Source of the DNA: Cytophagales bacterium
Lineage (GTDB): Bacteria; Bacteroidota; Bacteroidia; Cytophagales; Bernardetiaceae
Direction of reading: 5' to 3'
Length of the DNA stretch: 64,000 nt
Assembly (NCBI GenBank): GCA_013299045.1
Contig: JAAFJX010000007.1
Span: 1-64,000 of the forward strand
The notes beneath the pieces are model-generated. The model was not told where the DNA came from and ran no database searches. It worked only from the letters and a program-made list of their open reading frames with translations. The translations under genes were made by a program, and so were the position numbers. This document shows, piece after piece, positions 17,589-27,304 of this stretch (the stretch's first letter is position 1; each line of letters opens with the position of its first letter).

Positions 17589-18338
17589 TTAAGTGAGCAT
17601 ACCACCATCAATCTGAATGACTTGGCCGCTGATGTAAGTGGATAAATCTGAGCCTAAAAACACTGCACAGTCTGCCACTTCCGAAGCCTTGCCGCCTCTG
17701 CGTAATGGAATGGCTTTTTTCCATTCTTCTACCATTTCGGGCGCTAGTTTGCCTGTCATTTCCGTTTCAATAAAACCTGGCGCAATGGCATTGCAGCGAA
17801 TATTTCGTGAGCCTAATTCTAGTGCAACAGACTTTGTAAAGCCTAAGATGCCCGATTTGGAAGCGGCATAGTTGGCTTGGCCAGCATTGCCCTTAATGCC
17901 CACCACCGACGTTACGTTGATAACAGAGCCAAACTTTTGTTTGAGCAAATGCTTAGTAGCGGCTTTGGTGAGATTGAATACAGACTTCAAATTTACGCGA
18001 AGTACGTCGTCCCACTGCTCCTCACTCATGCGCATCAGCAAGCCGTCGCGTGTAATGCCTGCATTGTTGATGAGTACGTCCAACGTTCCAAAGTCTTTGA
18101 TAAAATGAGTCATGAGCGCTTCTGAGGCATTAAAATCGGAGGCATCGGAACGGTAGCCAACGGCTTTTATGCCCATTGCAGAAAGTTCTGCGGCCAGTGC
18201 CTCTCCTTGCTCCACGCTCGAAAGGTAAGTAAAGCCTACATCAGCGCCTTGTTCGGCAAATCTTATAGCCATAGCGCGGCCTATACCGCGTGAGGCTCCT
18301 GTTATCAAGGCTTTTTTGCCTTTCAAAAGTCCGTTCAT
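17589..18338 (-). CDS. fabG: 3-oxoacyl-ACP reductase FabG
   Basis: 249 residues, the usual FabG length. Short-chain dehydrogenase landmarks: NADP-binding GASRGIGRAMA (about 15-25), NNAGITRDGLLMRM (90-103), catalytic Ser in NVTSVVGIKGN, YAASKSG (Tyr/Lys pair near 157-161), and FIETEMTGKL. It reduces 3-oxoacyl-ACP in fatty-acid elongation, cytosolic. Lies between fhs and the plsC-like gene on the same strand, so it may be transcribed with them. Confidence 0.95.
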   Translation of the reverse strand: MNGLLKGKKALITGASRGIGRAMAIRFAEQGADVGFTYLSSVEQGEALAAELSAMGIKAVGYRSDASDFNASEALMTHFIKDFGTLDVLINNAGITRDGLLMRMSEEQWDDVLRVNLKSVFNLTKAATKHLLKQKFGSVINVTSVVGIKGNAGQANYAASKSGILGFTKSVALELGSRNIRCNAIAPGFIETEMTGKLAPEMVEEWKKAIPLRRGGKASEVADCAVFLGSDLSTYISGQVIQIDGGMLT

Positions 18339-18412
18339 AATAGTTTAGTCAAATCAATTTTTTTGCAAAAATAAAATAAAAGTAGGATTCGGCCAAAGCA
18401 AGGCGTTCAAAC

Positions 18413-20080
18413 TTAACTCAAACCCTCAATCATGCCGTTTACTACATCAATGCGGAGCGCCTGAGGGTCTTTGGGGAGTCCTGGCATACGCATAATATCG
18501 CCGGCTACCGCCACTACAAAACCTGCACCGCGGTTAATGACTAAGTCCTCAACGTTGATGACAAAATCTGTTGCCACGCCTAAGCGCTTGGGGTCGTCAG
18601 AAAAAGAGTATTGTGTTTTGGCAATGCAAATAGGTAGGTCATCGAGCCCAAGTTTTTGAATGTTCTTGAGAGCCGCATTGGCTTTTTGGCTTAGTTTGAT
18701 GCCTTTTGCGCCATAAATTCGGGTAGCTACCTTCTCAATTTTTACCTGAATGGGGTCGCTGAGGTCGTAAGTAAAGTTAATAGGCCGTGAGGGGTTATTG
18801 GCAATTGTATCGGACACAATGGTTGCCAGCTCAGTAGCACCCTCGCCCCCTTTCGTAAAGCTGTTATTGACTGCCAACTTCGCGCCCATTTGCAGCGCCC
18901 AGCCACGCAGATAATCCATTTCTTCAGTCGTATCAAAACCATATTGGTTGAAACCAATCACGACCGATTGGCCAAAATTTTGTAGGTTTTGAAGGTGTTT
19001 TTGCAAGTTGGCAAGGCCAGTTTTGAGGCCATCAAGGTTAGGTTTAGAAATATCTGCTACGGCCACACCACCATGCAACTTGAGCGCTTGCGACGTAACC
19101 ACAATGACGGTTACTTTGGGTTGCAGTCCTGTTTTGCGGCATTTGATGTTAAAGAATTTTTCTGCGCCCAGATCCGCCCCAAAGCCAGCCTCCGTAACGA
19201 CGAAGTCGCCGAATGAAAGCGCCATTTTTGTAGCCATGACCGAGTTACAACCATGCGCAATATTGGCAAAAGGGCCGCCATGAATAAAGGCCGCTGTATT
19301 TTCGGTGGTTTGCACCAAGTTTGGATTGATAGCGTCTTTGAGTAGAGCCACCACCGAACCTCCAATACCTAAGTCTTTGACCGTAAAGGCAGAACCGTCA
19401 TGGCGATAACCCAGCAAAATAGCGTCCACTTTCTGGCGCAAATCGTCTATACTTTCAGAGAGACAAAGAATGGCCATAATTTCTGATGCCACTGTAATAT
19501 CAAAGCCACTTTCGGTAGGAATACCGTTGGCAGAGCCACCCAAGCCACTGACGACATGGCGAAGAGAGCGGTCGTTTACGTCCAATACGCGCTTCCAAAG
19601 AACTTGCTTGAGTGCCTGCCCAGAGGCACGATTTTGGTAAATGTAGTTGTCCAAAAGGGCTGCAATAATGTTATTGGCTGCTGTAATGGCGTGAAAGTCC
19701 CCTGTAAAGTGCAAATTAATGTCCTCCATAGGTAGCACCTGTGCGTAACCACCACCTGCCGCGCCGCCTTTCATGCCGAAGCAAGGCCCAAGAGAAGGTT
19801 CACGCAAGGCTACTATGGCTTTTTTACCTATTTTCTCTAAGCCAAGCGCTAAGCCCACTGAGGTGGTCGTTTTGCCAATACCAGCCTTTGTTGGTGTGAT
19901 GGCTGTTACTAATATAAGATTGTTCTGACGCACTTTGCTGTCATTAATCAATTCATAAGGAACTTTGGCCTTATGCTTACCATAATGTATAAGATGCTCT
20001 TGATTAATACCGACGTGTTTGGCAATGTCGTTGATATGTTTGAGAGGAGTTTCTCGGGAAATTTCAATATCAGATTTCAT
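18413..20080 (-). CDS. fhs: Formate-tetrahydrofolate ligase
   Basis: 555 residues from [16 protein letters not shown]; the frame runs on to 20179 but the extra N-terminus is encoded by an IS30 end and is unlike the family. The enzyme joins formate to THF with ATP to give 10-formyl-THF. Visible are the nucleotide-binding [16 protein letters not shown] (most relatives have PAGEGKTT, so the Glu is replaced here), [26 protein letters not shown] split over about 80-110, the FTGDFHAI block, and the C-terminal [17 protein letters not shown]. Full length. IS30 derivative 2 begins 24 bp upstream of the ATG, so the native promoter is likely displaced. Confidence 0.95.
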   Translation of the reverse strand: MKSDIEISRETPLKHINDIAKHVGINQEHLIHYGKHKAKVPYELINDSKVRQNNLILVTAITPTKAGIGKTTTSVGLALGLEKIGKKAIVALREPSLGPCFGMKGGAAGGGYAQVLPMEDINLHFTGDFHAITAANNIIAALLDNYIYQNRASGQALKQVLWKRVLDVNDRSLRHVVSGLGGSANGIPTESGFDITVASEIMAILCLSESIDDLRQKVDAILLGYRHDGSAFTVKDLGIGGSVVALLKDAINPNLVQTTENTAAFIHGGPFANIAHGCNSVMATKMALSFGDFVVTEAGFGADLGAEKFFNIKCRKTGLQPKVTVIVVTSQALKLHGGVAVADISKPNLDGLKTGLANLQKHLQNLQNFGQSVVIGFNQYGFDTTEEMDYLRGWALQMGAKLAVNNSFTKGGEGATELATIVSDTIANNPSRPINFTYDLSDPIQVKIEKVATRIYGAKGIKLSQKANAALKNIQKLGLDDLPICIAKTQYSFSDDPKRLGVATDFVINVEDLVINRGAGFVVAVAGDIMRMPGLPKDPQALRIDVVNGMIEGLS

Positions 20081-20104
20081 ATAAAAGCCTTGCTTTAGGT
20101 TATT

Positions 20105-20754
20105 CTTAGATTCAACAGCTAAATGCAACATTTTGCATAAGGAAACAAAGCGGCAAATGCCCATGACCACCATAGCCAAAGAGACGATTGGCCTCTGTGT
20201 TTCAACAGATACTTTGTACCTTTTTTCCTACTCAAAAAGACAAATGGCACATCTCAACACGCGCAAAGGTACATGATTGCGCGACTTATTGCAAAAAAAC
20301 ACACAATAACTTCTATTGCAGGGGCTAATATCAATATTAAATCATTGATTATCAATACAATAACACGTAATACTGATGCAAGAAACCGCGAATATCAGGC
20401 TAATTTGGCTCAAAGAAAAGCCAATTTACGCCACAAACAAAAACCTAAGAAAATTGCATTTAACCAAGAAGCTGGACTGTTTATTCAAGACTATTTAACC
20501 TTCTGTCGGTTATCTCTTTGCAGACCCATACCACAGCTGGCAGAGAGGTGCTAATGAAAATTTGAATGGACTTATTAGACAATATCTTCCTAAAAAACTC
20601 ATTTTGAACGCCTCTTTCAACAAGGCTTTTTAATCTTAGATTCAAAACAAAAATCTACGAAAGACCCAGAAAAAGTTTGGATTTTAAAACACTAAACAGC
20701 CTTCCAACTTGCTGTAATAACCTATAATGTTGTATTTAATTTGCTTATTCTAAG
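20105..20754 (+). mobile_element. IS30-family deletion derivative 2
   Basis: 650 bp with terminal repeats CTTAGATTCAACAGCTAAATG on the left and, in reverse from 20754, CTTAGAATAAGCAAATTAAA. A remnant frame (20273-20554) has the IS30 N-terminal helix region (RNTDARNREYQANLAQRKA, then RHKQKPKK). After an internal deletion, in another frame, comes [17 protein letters not shown] (about 20548-20600), the IS30 C-terminal signature. The active-site DDE core is missing. Same deletion as derivative 1. Confidence 0.82.
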
Positions 20755-20900
20755 GCATCTTAGAATAGTCAATACAAAACGAGCAAGGTTTATTTAAAAC
20801 TACTGATTTGGGTCTCATTATTACAGTTTTCGCTTTCATAGGCCATTGGTGGCTAATTCAAAAAAAAAGAGTTGTAGTCCACTACTCTATAAAAAATGCT

Positions 20901-20908
20901 TACCTTTG
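20901..20908 (+). promoter_or_regulatory. Bacteroidota -7 promoter box
   Basis: TACCTTTG followed by C fits TAnnTTTG. It lies 77 bp before the ATG of the efflux adaptor gene and outside the IS30 derivative. -33 element unclear. Confidence 0.55.
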
Positions 20909-20984
20909 CAGCACCAAAAGCCCCGTAACTAAAAGCGCACATACTGCTTTTTGCATAAGACTTATATAAAAAAATCATTAACAG

Positions 20985-22337
20985 ATGGAGACCAAGAAAA
21001 AAACTTCAAATAAGTGGCTTTACACGGCTGGCGGTATTCTGCTCGTATTGCTTGTAGGCGCGGGTGTTGGTAAGAAAATGGGCTGGATAGGTGGCGCAAA
21101 GCCCCTAGAAGTACAGTTTGGTGAAGCAAAAGCCACCCGAATTACCCAAGTAGTGAGCGCCTCTGGCAAAATTCAACCTGAAGAGGAGGTTAAAATTTCG
21201 CCTGATGTACCCGGACAAATTACTGAACTTTTGGTAGAAGAAGGCGATTCCGTCTTGCAAGGCCAATTACTACTTAAAATACGCCCCGACAACTATCAGG
21301 CAGCGCTGGAGCAGGCCAATGCGGGCGTAGGCACACAGCGCGCCAATATGTCGCAGTCTAAAGCACGCCTAGCCCAAGCCAACAGCCAATATTTACAACG
21401 CAAGCAAGATTATGACCGCAGCCGCTCTTTGTATGAACAAAAAGTTATACCGCTGCAAGAGTTTCAGGCTGCCAAAACTGCCTTAGATGTAGCAGAGTCA
21501 GACCTTGAAGCGGCCAGACAAGGAGTAGAAGCTGCCCGTAATACCGTAGTTAGCGCGCAGGCCTCGCTTTCGCAAGCCAAGGATAATCTTTTGCTGACCT
21601 CAGTTTTTGCACCACGCACCGGCATTGTGTCTAAGCTAGCTATCAAAAAAGGTGAGCGTGTGGTTGGAACGTCCCAAATGGCTGGTACAGAACTACTCCG
21701 CATAGCAGACTTTAAAAATATAGAAGTTTGCGTTAATATTAATGAAAACGACGTAGTTAAAATTAATAAAGGAGATTCCGCCAACATAGAGGTAGACGCT
21801 TACCCCGAGCAAGTTTTTAAAGGTACAGTCATGGCTATTGCCAAGAGCGCTAAAGAATCTGCTTTGGCTTCAACCGATGCCGTTACAGAATTTGAAGTTA
21901 GAATCCGCGTTGATGCGAGTTCTTACAAACATCTTGAGCAGGCGGGTAAGCCTTCACCTTTTCTCCCCGGTATGACGGCTAGCGTAGAAATCATTACAGA
22001 TGTAAAAGATGATATTCTGACCGTGCCGCTCAACGCCGTAACAACGCGCTTGCCAAAAGGGACAGTAAAGAACGGCAAAAATCCTGAACAAGAAACCACA
22101 AAACCAGATGAGGTAGTGTTTGTTCACGATAAAAATTCAGGGCAGGTGCGTATGGTAAAAATCAAAACTGGTATCAGCGACTTCAATAATATTGAAATTC
22201 TCTCTGGCCTCAAAGCGGGTGAGAGCATTGTTAAGGGTCCCTACAATGTTGTTTCTAAACTTCTCAAAGACGAAGACAAGGTCGTTGAAGCTACTGAAAA
22301 AGATGAGGCAGATGACCCAGCTTTTGGCAAAGAATAG
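20985..22337 (+). CDS. Efflux transporter periplasmic adaptor (HlyD/MacA family)
   Basis: 450 residues. One N-terminal membrane anchor (about 10-30, LYTAGGILLVLLVGAGVG). A first biotinyl-lipoyl half (about 55-90, ASGKIQPEEEVKISPDV), an Ala/Gln-rich coiled-coil hairpin (about 95-205), the second lipoyl half (FAPRTGIVSKLAIKKGERV) and a beta-barrel/membrane-proximal part (230-450). It bridges an inner-membrane ABC or RND pump to an outer-membrane channel. No pump or TolC gene is next to it here, which is unusual for macA-type adaptors. Acidic C-terminal tail. Confidence 0.88.
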   Translation: METKKKTSNKWLYTAGGILLVLLVGAGVGKKMGWIGGAKPLEVQFGEAKATRITQVVSASGKIQPEEEVKISPDVPGQITELLVEEGDSVLQGQLLLKIRPDNYQAALEQANAGVGTQRANMSQSKARLAQANSQYLQRKQDYDRSRSLYEQKVIPLQEFQAAKTALDVAESDLEAARQGVEAARNTVVSAQASLSQAKDNLLLTSVFAPRTGIVSKLAIKKGERVVGTSQMAGTELLRIADFKNIEVCVNINENDVVKINKGDSANIEVDAYPEQVFKGTVMAIAKSAKESALASTDAVTEFEVRIRVDASSYKHLEQAGKPSPFLPGMTASVEIITDVKDDILTVPLNAVTTRLPKGTVKNGKNPEQETTKPDEVVFVHDKNSGQVRMVKIKTGISDFNNIEILSGLKAGESIVKGPYNVVSKLLKDEDKVVEATEKDEADDPAFGKE

Positions 22338-22500
22338 CGTTTTTGTAAGCTAAGCCTTACTAAACAGAGCTTTTAGAATCTCTGAAAGTTGTTTTTGATA
22401 AAAAAACCACTTTGATTAAAAAAGTTTCTATATTTTTTTTGGAATATATAATTTTATTGTAGTCTTTTGTTCAAACTCTAACGAATACCCAAAAAATACC

Positions 22501-22842
22501 ATGGCAGACTCAAATCGCTTTCAAGATTTTATTAAAAACATTGGCGAGAAAATTTCAAACCTTACCACACTGGAAATAAAAACCATTATTGGCGATTATG
22601 TGGTAGATGCTAATGACCGCGTTGCCCCACGTGCTGATGCCGAATTTAAAGTTATTTTTAGCAAAATAGATTTGATTGACGGCGATATGACCACGCACCT
22701 TAGTACTGAGATGCTAAACGACCGTTACGAGTGGTTACGCGAGTTCCATGCGCGCAAAGAAGCCCGCGGCCACGAAATCATCAATGATAACATCAATGCC
22801 GTTAAGTCTTTGATTGAACTCTACAAGAGTCAGGCTGGTTAA
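22501..22842 (+). CDS. Conserved-type small soluble protein, function unknown
   Basis: 113 residues, acidic, with no signal peptide or membrane segment. The N-terminal third is an amphipathic helix (FQDFIKNIGEKISNLTTLEI), then a strand-like IIGDYVVDAN, an FKVIFSKIDLIDGDMTTHL block and a long C-terminal helix (NDRYEWLREFHARKEARGHEI). I do not recognise the family. Coding-type composition and a good start after an AT-rich leader make it a real gene. It is monocistronic and ends at a strong bidirectional terminator. Confidence 0.75.
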   Translation: MADSNRFQDFIKNIGEKISNLTTLEIKTIIGDYVVDANDRVAPRADAEFKVIFSKIDLIDGDMTTHLSTEMLNDRYEWLREFHARKEARGHEIINDNINAVKSLIELYKSQAG

Positions 22843-22861
22843 TAGTCATAAACCAACAGAT

Positions 22862-22917
22862 AAGGGATAAAAAAAAGCGGTTACTCCAAAGAAGTACCGC
22901 TTTTTTTTTTATCCCTT
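22862..22917. terminator. Strong bidirectional terminator
   Basis: AAGGGATAAAAAAAAGCGGT with following TACT (22862-22885) pairs with the mirror sequence AGTACCGC plus ten T and ATCCCTT (22893-22917). A long, nearly perfect stem with A-tract and T-tract on either side, it serves the convergent genes at 22842 and 22926. Confidence 0.9.
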
Positions 22918-22925
22918 CGCTTTTT

Positions 22926-25900
22926 TTAAAGCACCGTAACGAATCCACTGTGTTTGGCACGACGCGAATCAGGGTCATTGAACTGTATGAGATAGTAGTA
23001 GGTGCCAGCTGGTAGAAAGTGGCCGTCTAGTTTTGCGTCCCAAGGCTTAGGATAACCAGCCTCAGATTCAAAAACCTCTTTGCCTAGCTGGTCAAAAACT
23101 TTGACTATGGCCTTTGGAAATTGCTTGAGCAAATCTACTTCCCAAACATCATTGATGTTGTCATTATTTGGCGTAATCGTATTCGGAATACGCTCAAGAC
23201 AATCCGTAACTATACTCACTTTATAAGTGGCTACACTACAAGTATCGGTACTGTAAACGACTTCGTAATCACCAGTTTTTGCAGTATTCAAATCAATTTC
23301 ACCAGTCAGAGAGTTAATAGGCAGCAAGCCACTGCGCTCGCTAAAAGTGCCTCCTTCCAGGCCCAAAACGCGAGGCTTGGGGTTAGACTGAAAGGTACAA
23401 ATTCGGTCTGACTCATAAGCGAAATCTACCTCTGATGCCACAGAGCGCTCTACCGTCCATTCGCCTGAAACAGAGCAGCCTTTGCTATCCGTAACAGTCA
23501 GTTTATATGCCGTGCTAGGCTTCAAATTAAAGGCGTAGTAACTATTTTCACCAGTACTCCAAGCATAGGTATAGGGCTGGCTTCCACCCGTTACACGTGC
23601 TATTATAGCGCCATTGTCTGCGGTGCTGTTGCAAGAGGCAGGCCAAATTTCAGGATTAATTTGGAGTAAGTCGGGCTGTTTAAGTTCTATATTTTTAGTA
23701 ATTTGGCAGCCTAACGAGTCTGTTATTGTTACAGGATAAATGCCTGCTTTCAGCGCCTTACGCACACGTAGCGTGTCGCCAGAAGCCCAGCGAACTTTAT
23801 AGGGGGCAAACCCATTCTTGATGCTGATGGCCAGTTCACCGTCTGAGTTACCATAACAAGAGGGCATGGTAGTATTGGCAGCAACCTCCATGTTGGATAC
23901 TTCTACTTTGATAACGTTACTTGTAAAAGTTCCACACGAGTCGGTGAGAACGCTTCGTCTAAAATAAGTCGTTCTAGTAAGTCCATTGGGCTGATAGTCA
24001 GATTCTTTACCTACATCAGTCCATTTCGTGAGGTCTTCTGAACTTTCCCACAAAAATTTATGCTTAGGCAAAGTAGGGTCGCCGGTTAATTTGGCAACAG
24101 TTTCGCCCGGACAAACCCGCTGGCTTGAGGAAATCGTGTTGGCCATAACACCCCTAAAAATGATAAAAATGGTGTCTGATGCCTCACAAACTTTGTTTCT
24201 TACATTCACGCTGTAACGACCTGGCTCACTGACCAGAATGGTGCGTGAAGTATCGCCCGTAGACCATTTATAGCTTGTTCCAACCCCAGCATCTAGTATT
24301 TGTTTGAAAGGAGCACAGAAGATAAGGTCTTCGCCCAGAACAATACGGGGTAGAACTTGGTCTGCATTCAGCGCTACGGGCACACTCTTCAAAATGAGCT
24401 TTTTGACAATGTCGCTACTAATAATACATTGATATGTCGCTGGTTCATACGTTTTTAGTTCTGATTCATTAGCCATAGCAACAGAATCGCCGTTTTTGAG
24501 CCAAGCATACTTGTTTTCTGACCCACCCACGTTTACACGCAGAATACACGGACTTTCTACTGGCACGTCATTTTGCGGTATATAGCTAAATATCAATTCT
24601 TTAATCTCTGTCAGAGGCATCAGCGGTTCTATGTCCTCAAACGTAAAATTGTTGTTTTCCATGGCCAGAATACGGAGGGCAGTACTTACCGGAAGAGGCG
24701 GAAAACCAGAAAATTTATTATTACGTATGATAAGAGCTGCCAAACCCTTGAGTGAGTCCAAACGATTTGGAAACTCGCCTTCAAGTTGATTACTTTCTAA
24801 AACCAAAGCGCCCATTTTTTTAAGATTTTCCAGCCCAGCGGGGAGCTTTCCTTGTAAATTATTGAAAGACAAATCCAAATAATTCAGTTCATAAAGCCGC
24901 ATAATAGCCGTAGGAATCTTGCCGGTGAGTCTATTTCGCGACATATTCAAAAAGTTCAACTTTTTGAAGTTAATAAAGTCGGGCGGAATAGGGCCTACTA
25001 TTTCATTATTTGACAAATCCAAAAGCAACAGTTCTTTCAGAGAGCCAAGATTGTTGGGCAATGACCCTTCCAACCTGTTGTTGTTCAAACGAACATTTTG
25101 CAACTTACTCATCAAATAAAAACGCTCCGGGATACCTCCCTGTAATCCGTTGAAAGATAGGTTTAAACTCGTGAGATTCTCTAAGCGATATATCTCGTAA
25201 GGAATGGTATATTCTAGCTTGTTATAAGAAATATCCAAAACCAAAAGTTCAGGCATATAGCCCAAGGTTTTAGGCAAAAAGCCGCTTATTCTATTATTGC
25301 TTAGAAAGAAGTACTTTAAACTTCTCAAACCGCTGAGGGTATCAGGAAGGAGTCCTTTCAATAAATTGTTTTGCATATAGGCTTCTTGCAAATTTTTAAG
25401 ATTGCCTATGCCGAGCGGAATGGTATCTGAGATGGTATTGTCATTAATGTAGAGCCGCTCGAGGGCAGTCCATCCGCCCATATTAACCGCTAAACCGCCT
25501 CCAAACTTGTTTGCAGAAATATTAAAATCTTTCATATTCTTGAGAGAAACCAGCGTATTGGGTAAGTTCCCCGAAAGTCTATTGGAAGACACATTCAAAA
25601 AGTTAAGCGCGGGCAAATTACCCCAAGTACTTGGAATAGAACCTGTAAATTGATTAAAACTTAGGTCAATCCGTTGTAAAAAGGACAGACCACCCAAGCG
25701 TTCTGGAAGTGGCCCTGTAAACGAATTATTGGCTAGTTCAAAATGAGTAAGCTGACCGGTCAGATTCCAAAAAATGGGCAACACCCCACTCAATTTGTTT
25801 GCACGAAGGTCAAGTCGTTGTAAATTTGGCAAATAACAAAGCCCTACTGGCAGAGTGCCCTCCAGTTGGTTTGAACCCAACAGCAATACACGTAAAGCGA

Positions 25901-26327
25901 GGCATTCATTGATTTCAGCAGGTATTGAGCCTGTTAGTTGGTTGGCGTAGAGCCAAATCTCTTCTGCTGCCTTGAGCTTGGGCAGAAAGTTTAAGTTGCC
26001 TTTGAGCTTAGGGTTGCCCACAATGGACAAGAAACGCAAAGAGGTTAAATTGTTCATTTCGGTTGGCAGCGTGCCGTCCATGCCAATACCATTTAGCTCA
26101 AGCCGCACCACGCGCCCAGTAGGGCTAACCAAAACGCCCCCCCAGGTTATAACGGGTTTGCTCAGATTCCATTTAACAGCCCAGCCAGGACCGTTTGTAG
26201 CATTATAAAGTGCCACCAAAGAAACGGAGTCGGAGGCTAAAATAGCCTGCGCATAGGCCGAACGATTGACAAAAAATAAAAGACAGACAGCCAGAGCAAA
26301 AAAAGCCTGCATAAAGTATTTTCTCAT
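22926..26327 (-). CDS. Giant LRR surface protein with SprB-like repeats and type B T9SS domain
   Basis: 1133 residues. Signal peptide about 1-26 (ending RSAYAQA). Residues 30-570 are plant-type leucine-rich repeats of about 24 residues (pattern LTxLxxLxLSxNxLxGxIP). Next come Ig/PKD-like segments (600-850), then two SprB-like repeats (around 860-1010: PSCYGNSDGELAISIKNG and ASCNSTADNGAIIARVTGG). The C-terminal ~90 residues (IPNTITPNNDNINDVWEVD to FVTVL) form the gliding/CHU_C type B sorting domain. This is a T9SS-exported surface adhesin or recognition protein. It lies 23 bp downstream of a PorP/SprF-like gene, the usual partner for type B cargo. Confidence 0.92.
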   Translation of the reverse strand: MRKYFMQAFFALAVCLLFFVNRSAYAQAILASDSVSLVALYNATNGPGWAVKWNLSKPVITWGGVLVSPTGRVVRLELNGIGMDGTLPTEMNNLTSLRFLSIVGNPKLKGNLNFLPKLKAAEEIWLYANQLTGSIPAEINECLALRVLLLGSNQLEGTLPVGLCYLPNLQRLDLRANKLSGVLPIFWNLTGQLTHFELANNSFTGPLPERLGGLSFLQRIDLSFNQFTGSIPSTWGNLPALNFLNVSSNRLSGNLPNTLVSLKNMKDFNISANKFGGGLAVNMGGWTALERLYINDNTISDTIPLGIGNLKNLQEAYMQNNLLKGLLPDTLSGLRSLKYFFLSNNRISGFLPKTLGYMPELLVLDISYNKLEYTIPYEIYRLENLTSLNLSFNGLQGGIPERFYLMSKLQNVRLNNNRLEGSLPNNLGSLKELLLLDLSNNEIVGPIPPDFINFKKLNFLNMSRNRLTGKIPTAIMRLYELNYLDLSFNNLQGKLPAGLENLKKMGALVLESNQLEGEFPNRLDSLKGLAALIIRNNKFSGFPPLPVSTALRILAMENNNFTFEDIEPLMPLTEIKELIFSYIPQNDVPVESPCILRVNVGGSENKYAWLKNGDSVAMANESELKTYEPATYQCIISSDIVKKLILKSVPVALNADQVLPRIVLGEDLIFCAPFKQILDAGVGTSYKWSTGDTSRTILVSEPGRYSVNVRNKVCEASDTIFIIFRGVMANTISSSQRVCPGETVAKLTGDPTLPKHKFLWESSEDLTKWTDVGKESDYQPNGLTRTTYFRRSVLTDSCGTFTSNVIKVEVSNMEVAANTTMPSCYGNSDGELAISIKNGFAPYKVRWASGDTLRVRKALKAGIYPVTITDSLGCQITKNIELKQPDLLQINPEIWPASCNSTADNGAIIARVTGGSQPYTYAWSTGENSYYAFNLKPSTAYKLTVTDSKGCSVSGEWTVERSVASEVDFAYESDRICTFQSNPKPRVLGLEGGTFSERSGLLPINSLTGEIDLNTAKTGDYEVVYSTDTCSVATYKVSIVTDCLERIPNTITPNNDNINDVWEVDLLKQFPKAIVKVFDQLGKEVFESEAGYPKPWDAKLDGHFLPAGTYYYLIQFNDPDSRRAKHSGFVTVL

Positions 26328-26350
26328 GGTCTTTTGAATCTGTTAATCCT

Positions 26351-27304
26351 TTAATAAATGATAGAATTTTGGTTAAAAGAAGATTTGGCCGAGCCGAGTG
26401 GAAAAGCCAAAAGGAGTTCATGGCTGCCATTACTAATTTGGCTTGCAGCATTAGTCGCCAAATCGTAGAAATAACTTACACGGCACTTGTTCTTGATGCT
26501 TCCACCACAAAACACTGCCAAAAGACCGCTGGAACGGTAGCTAAGACCAGTCCAAGCGTGTTGCTTATAATTGAGCATAGTAGAAAAATCTAGCATAGAG
26601 CGTGTTTGTGAGTAGCGGACTAACAGAGAGGGGGTCAAACTCCATTTTGCTTCTTGGTCTAATGGTACGGTATAGCCAGCAGTCAAATTCGTTTGGCGTT
26701 CTATGCGGCTTTCCGTACTTAACAATACACGGTGTTCTATGATTTGGTTTAAAGAAAAGCCAAGAAAAAAACGGTTATCTGTAAGCCATAGTCCTAAATT
26801 GGCATCAGGTCTTACTTGCGTAGCCTGGTTACGCAATCCAGGGTCGTTAGGATTGGCAGTAACGATTTTATCAGTCTGAATGCCGTAGGTTAATAACCCG
26901 AGTGAGGCTCCAAAAGAGGCACGAAGTGTTTCTGAAAGACGCAAATGATAGGCATACTGCACCTGTAAGCCAGAGCGACGCAAAATACCCGCACTTTCAG
27001 TGAGAGCCTGCCCACCAAAACTATGATAGCGGTTTGGCCCGTCTGATTTGGCTCCCTTGCCCCAATAATTTGTAAAGGCACTGGCATAAAATGCGAGCGG
27101 TGCGCCCTCTAAACCAGCCCATTGCCGCTTAAAACCTGCTCGCAGCTCAGGCGCATTGCCCAAACCTAGTGCAGCAGGATTGATACTTTGATAGTTAAAA
27201 AGGTAATGGCGTGTGTCTGTAAATTGCTGCGCCTTTGCGTTTAAATGTACGAGAAGCAGGGCAGATAGCAGACAAATGGATTGGAATATTTGAGGATAGA
27301 CCAT
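26351..27304 (-). CDS. PorP/SprF-family type IX secretion barrel
   Basis: 317 residues. Signal peptide of about 25 residues ending LNAKAQ, then the family opening QFTDTRHYLFNYQSINPAALGL and FKRQWAGLEGAPLAFYASAF, characteristic of PorP/SprF. The rest alternates like a 14-strand outer-membrane barrel. SprF-type proteins are needed for secretion or surface attachment of specific type B-CTD cargos such as SprB. The immediate downstream LRR protein carries exactly such a domain, so this is very probably its dedicated partner. First gene of the pair. Confidence 0.92.
   Translation of the reverse strand: MVYPQIFQSICLLSALLLVHLNAKAQQFTDTRHYLFNYQSINPAALGLGNAPELRAGFKRQWAGLEGAPLAFYASAFTNYWGKGAKSDGPNRYHSFGGQALTESAGILRRSGLQVQYAYHLRLSETLRASFGASLGLLTYGIQTDKIVTANPNDPGLRNQATQVRPDANLGLWLTDNRFFLGFSLNQIIEHRVLLSTESRIERQTNLTAGYTVPLDQEAKWSLTPSLLVRYSQTRSMLDFSTMLNYKQHAWTGLSYRSSGLLAVFCGGSIKNKCRVSYFYDLATNAASQISNGSHELLLAFPLGSAKSSFNQNSIIY

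Larger units (their letters stand above)
20081..20984. other. Gene-free region with IS30 derivative 2 and a promoter
   Basis: About 900 bp between divergent fhs and the efflux adaptor gene. It holds the IS30 derivative at 20105-20754 and a promoter box at 20901-20908. The 93-codon open frame at 20273-20554 is the transposase remnant, not a separate gene. Confidence 0.7.

Noticed and set aside
20273-20554. Independent 93-residue protein gene
   Set aside because: It is the N-terminal remnant of the IS30 transposase inside derivative 2, cut by a deletion and frame change.
13505-20754. Active composite transposon
   Set aside because: Neither flanking IS30 copy can encode transposase and the enclosed genes are ordinary housekeeping genes; mobility would need a helper elsewhere.
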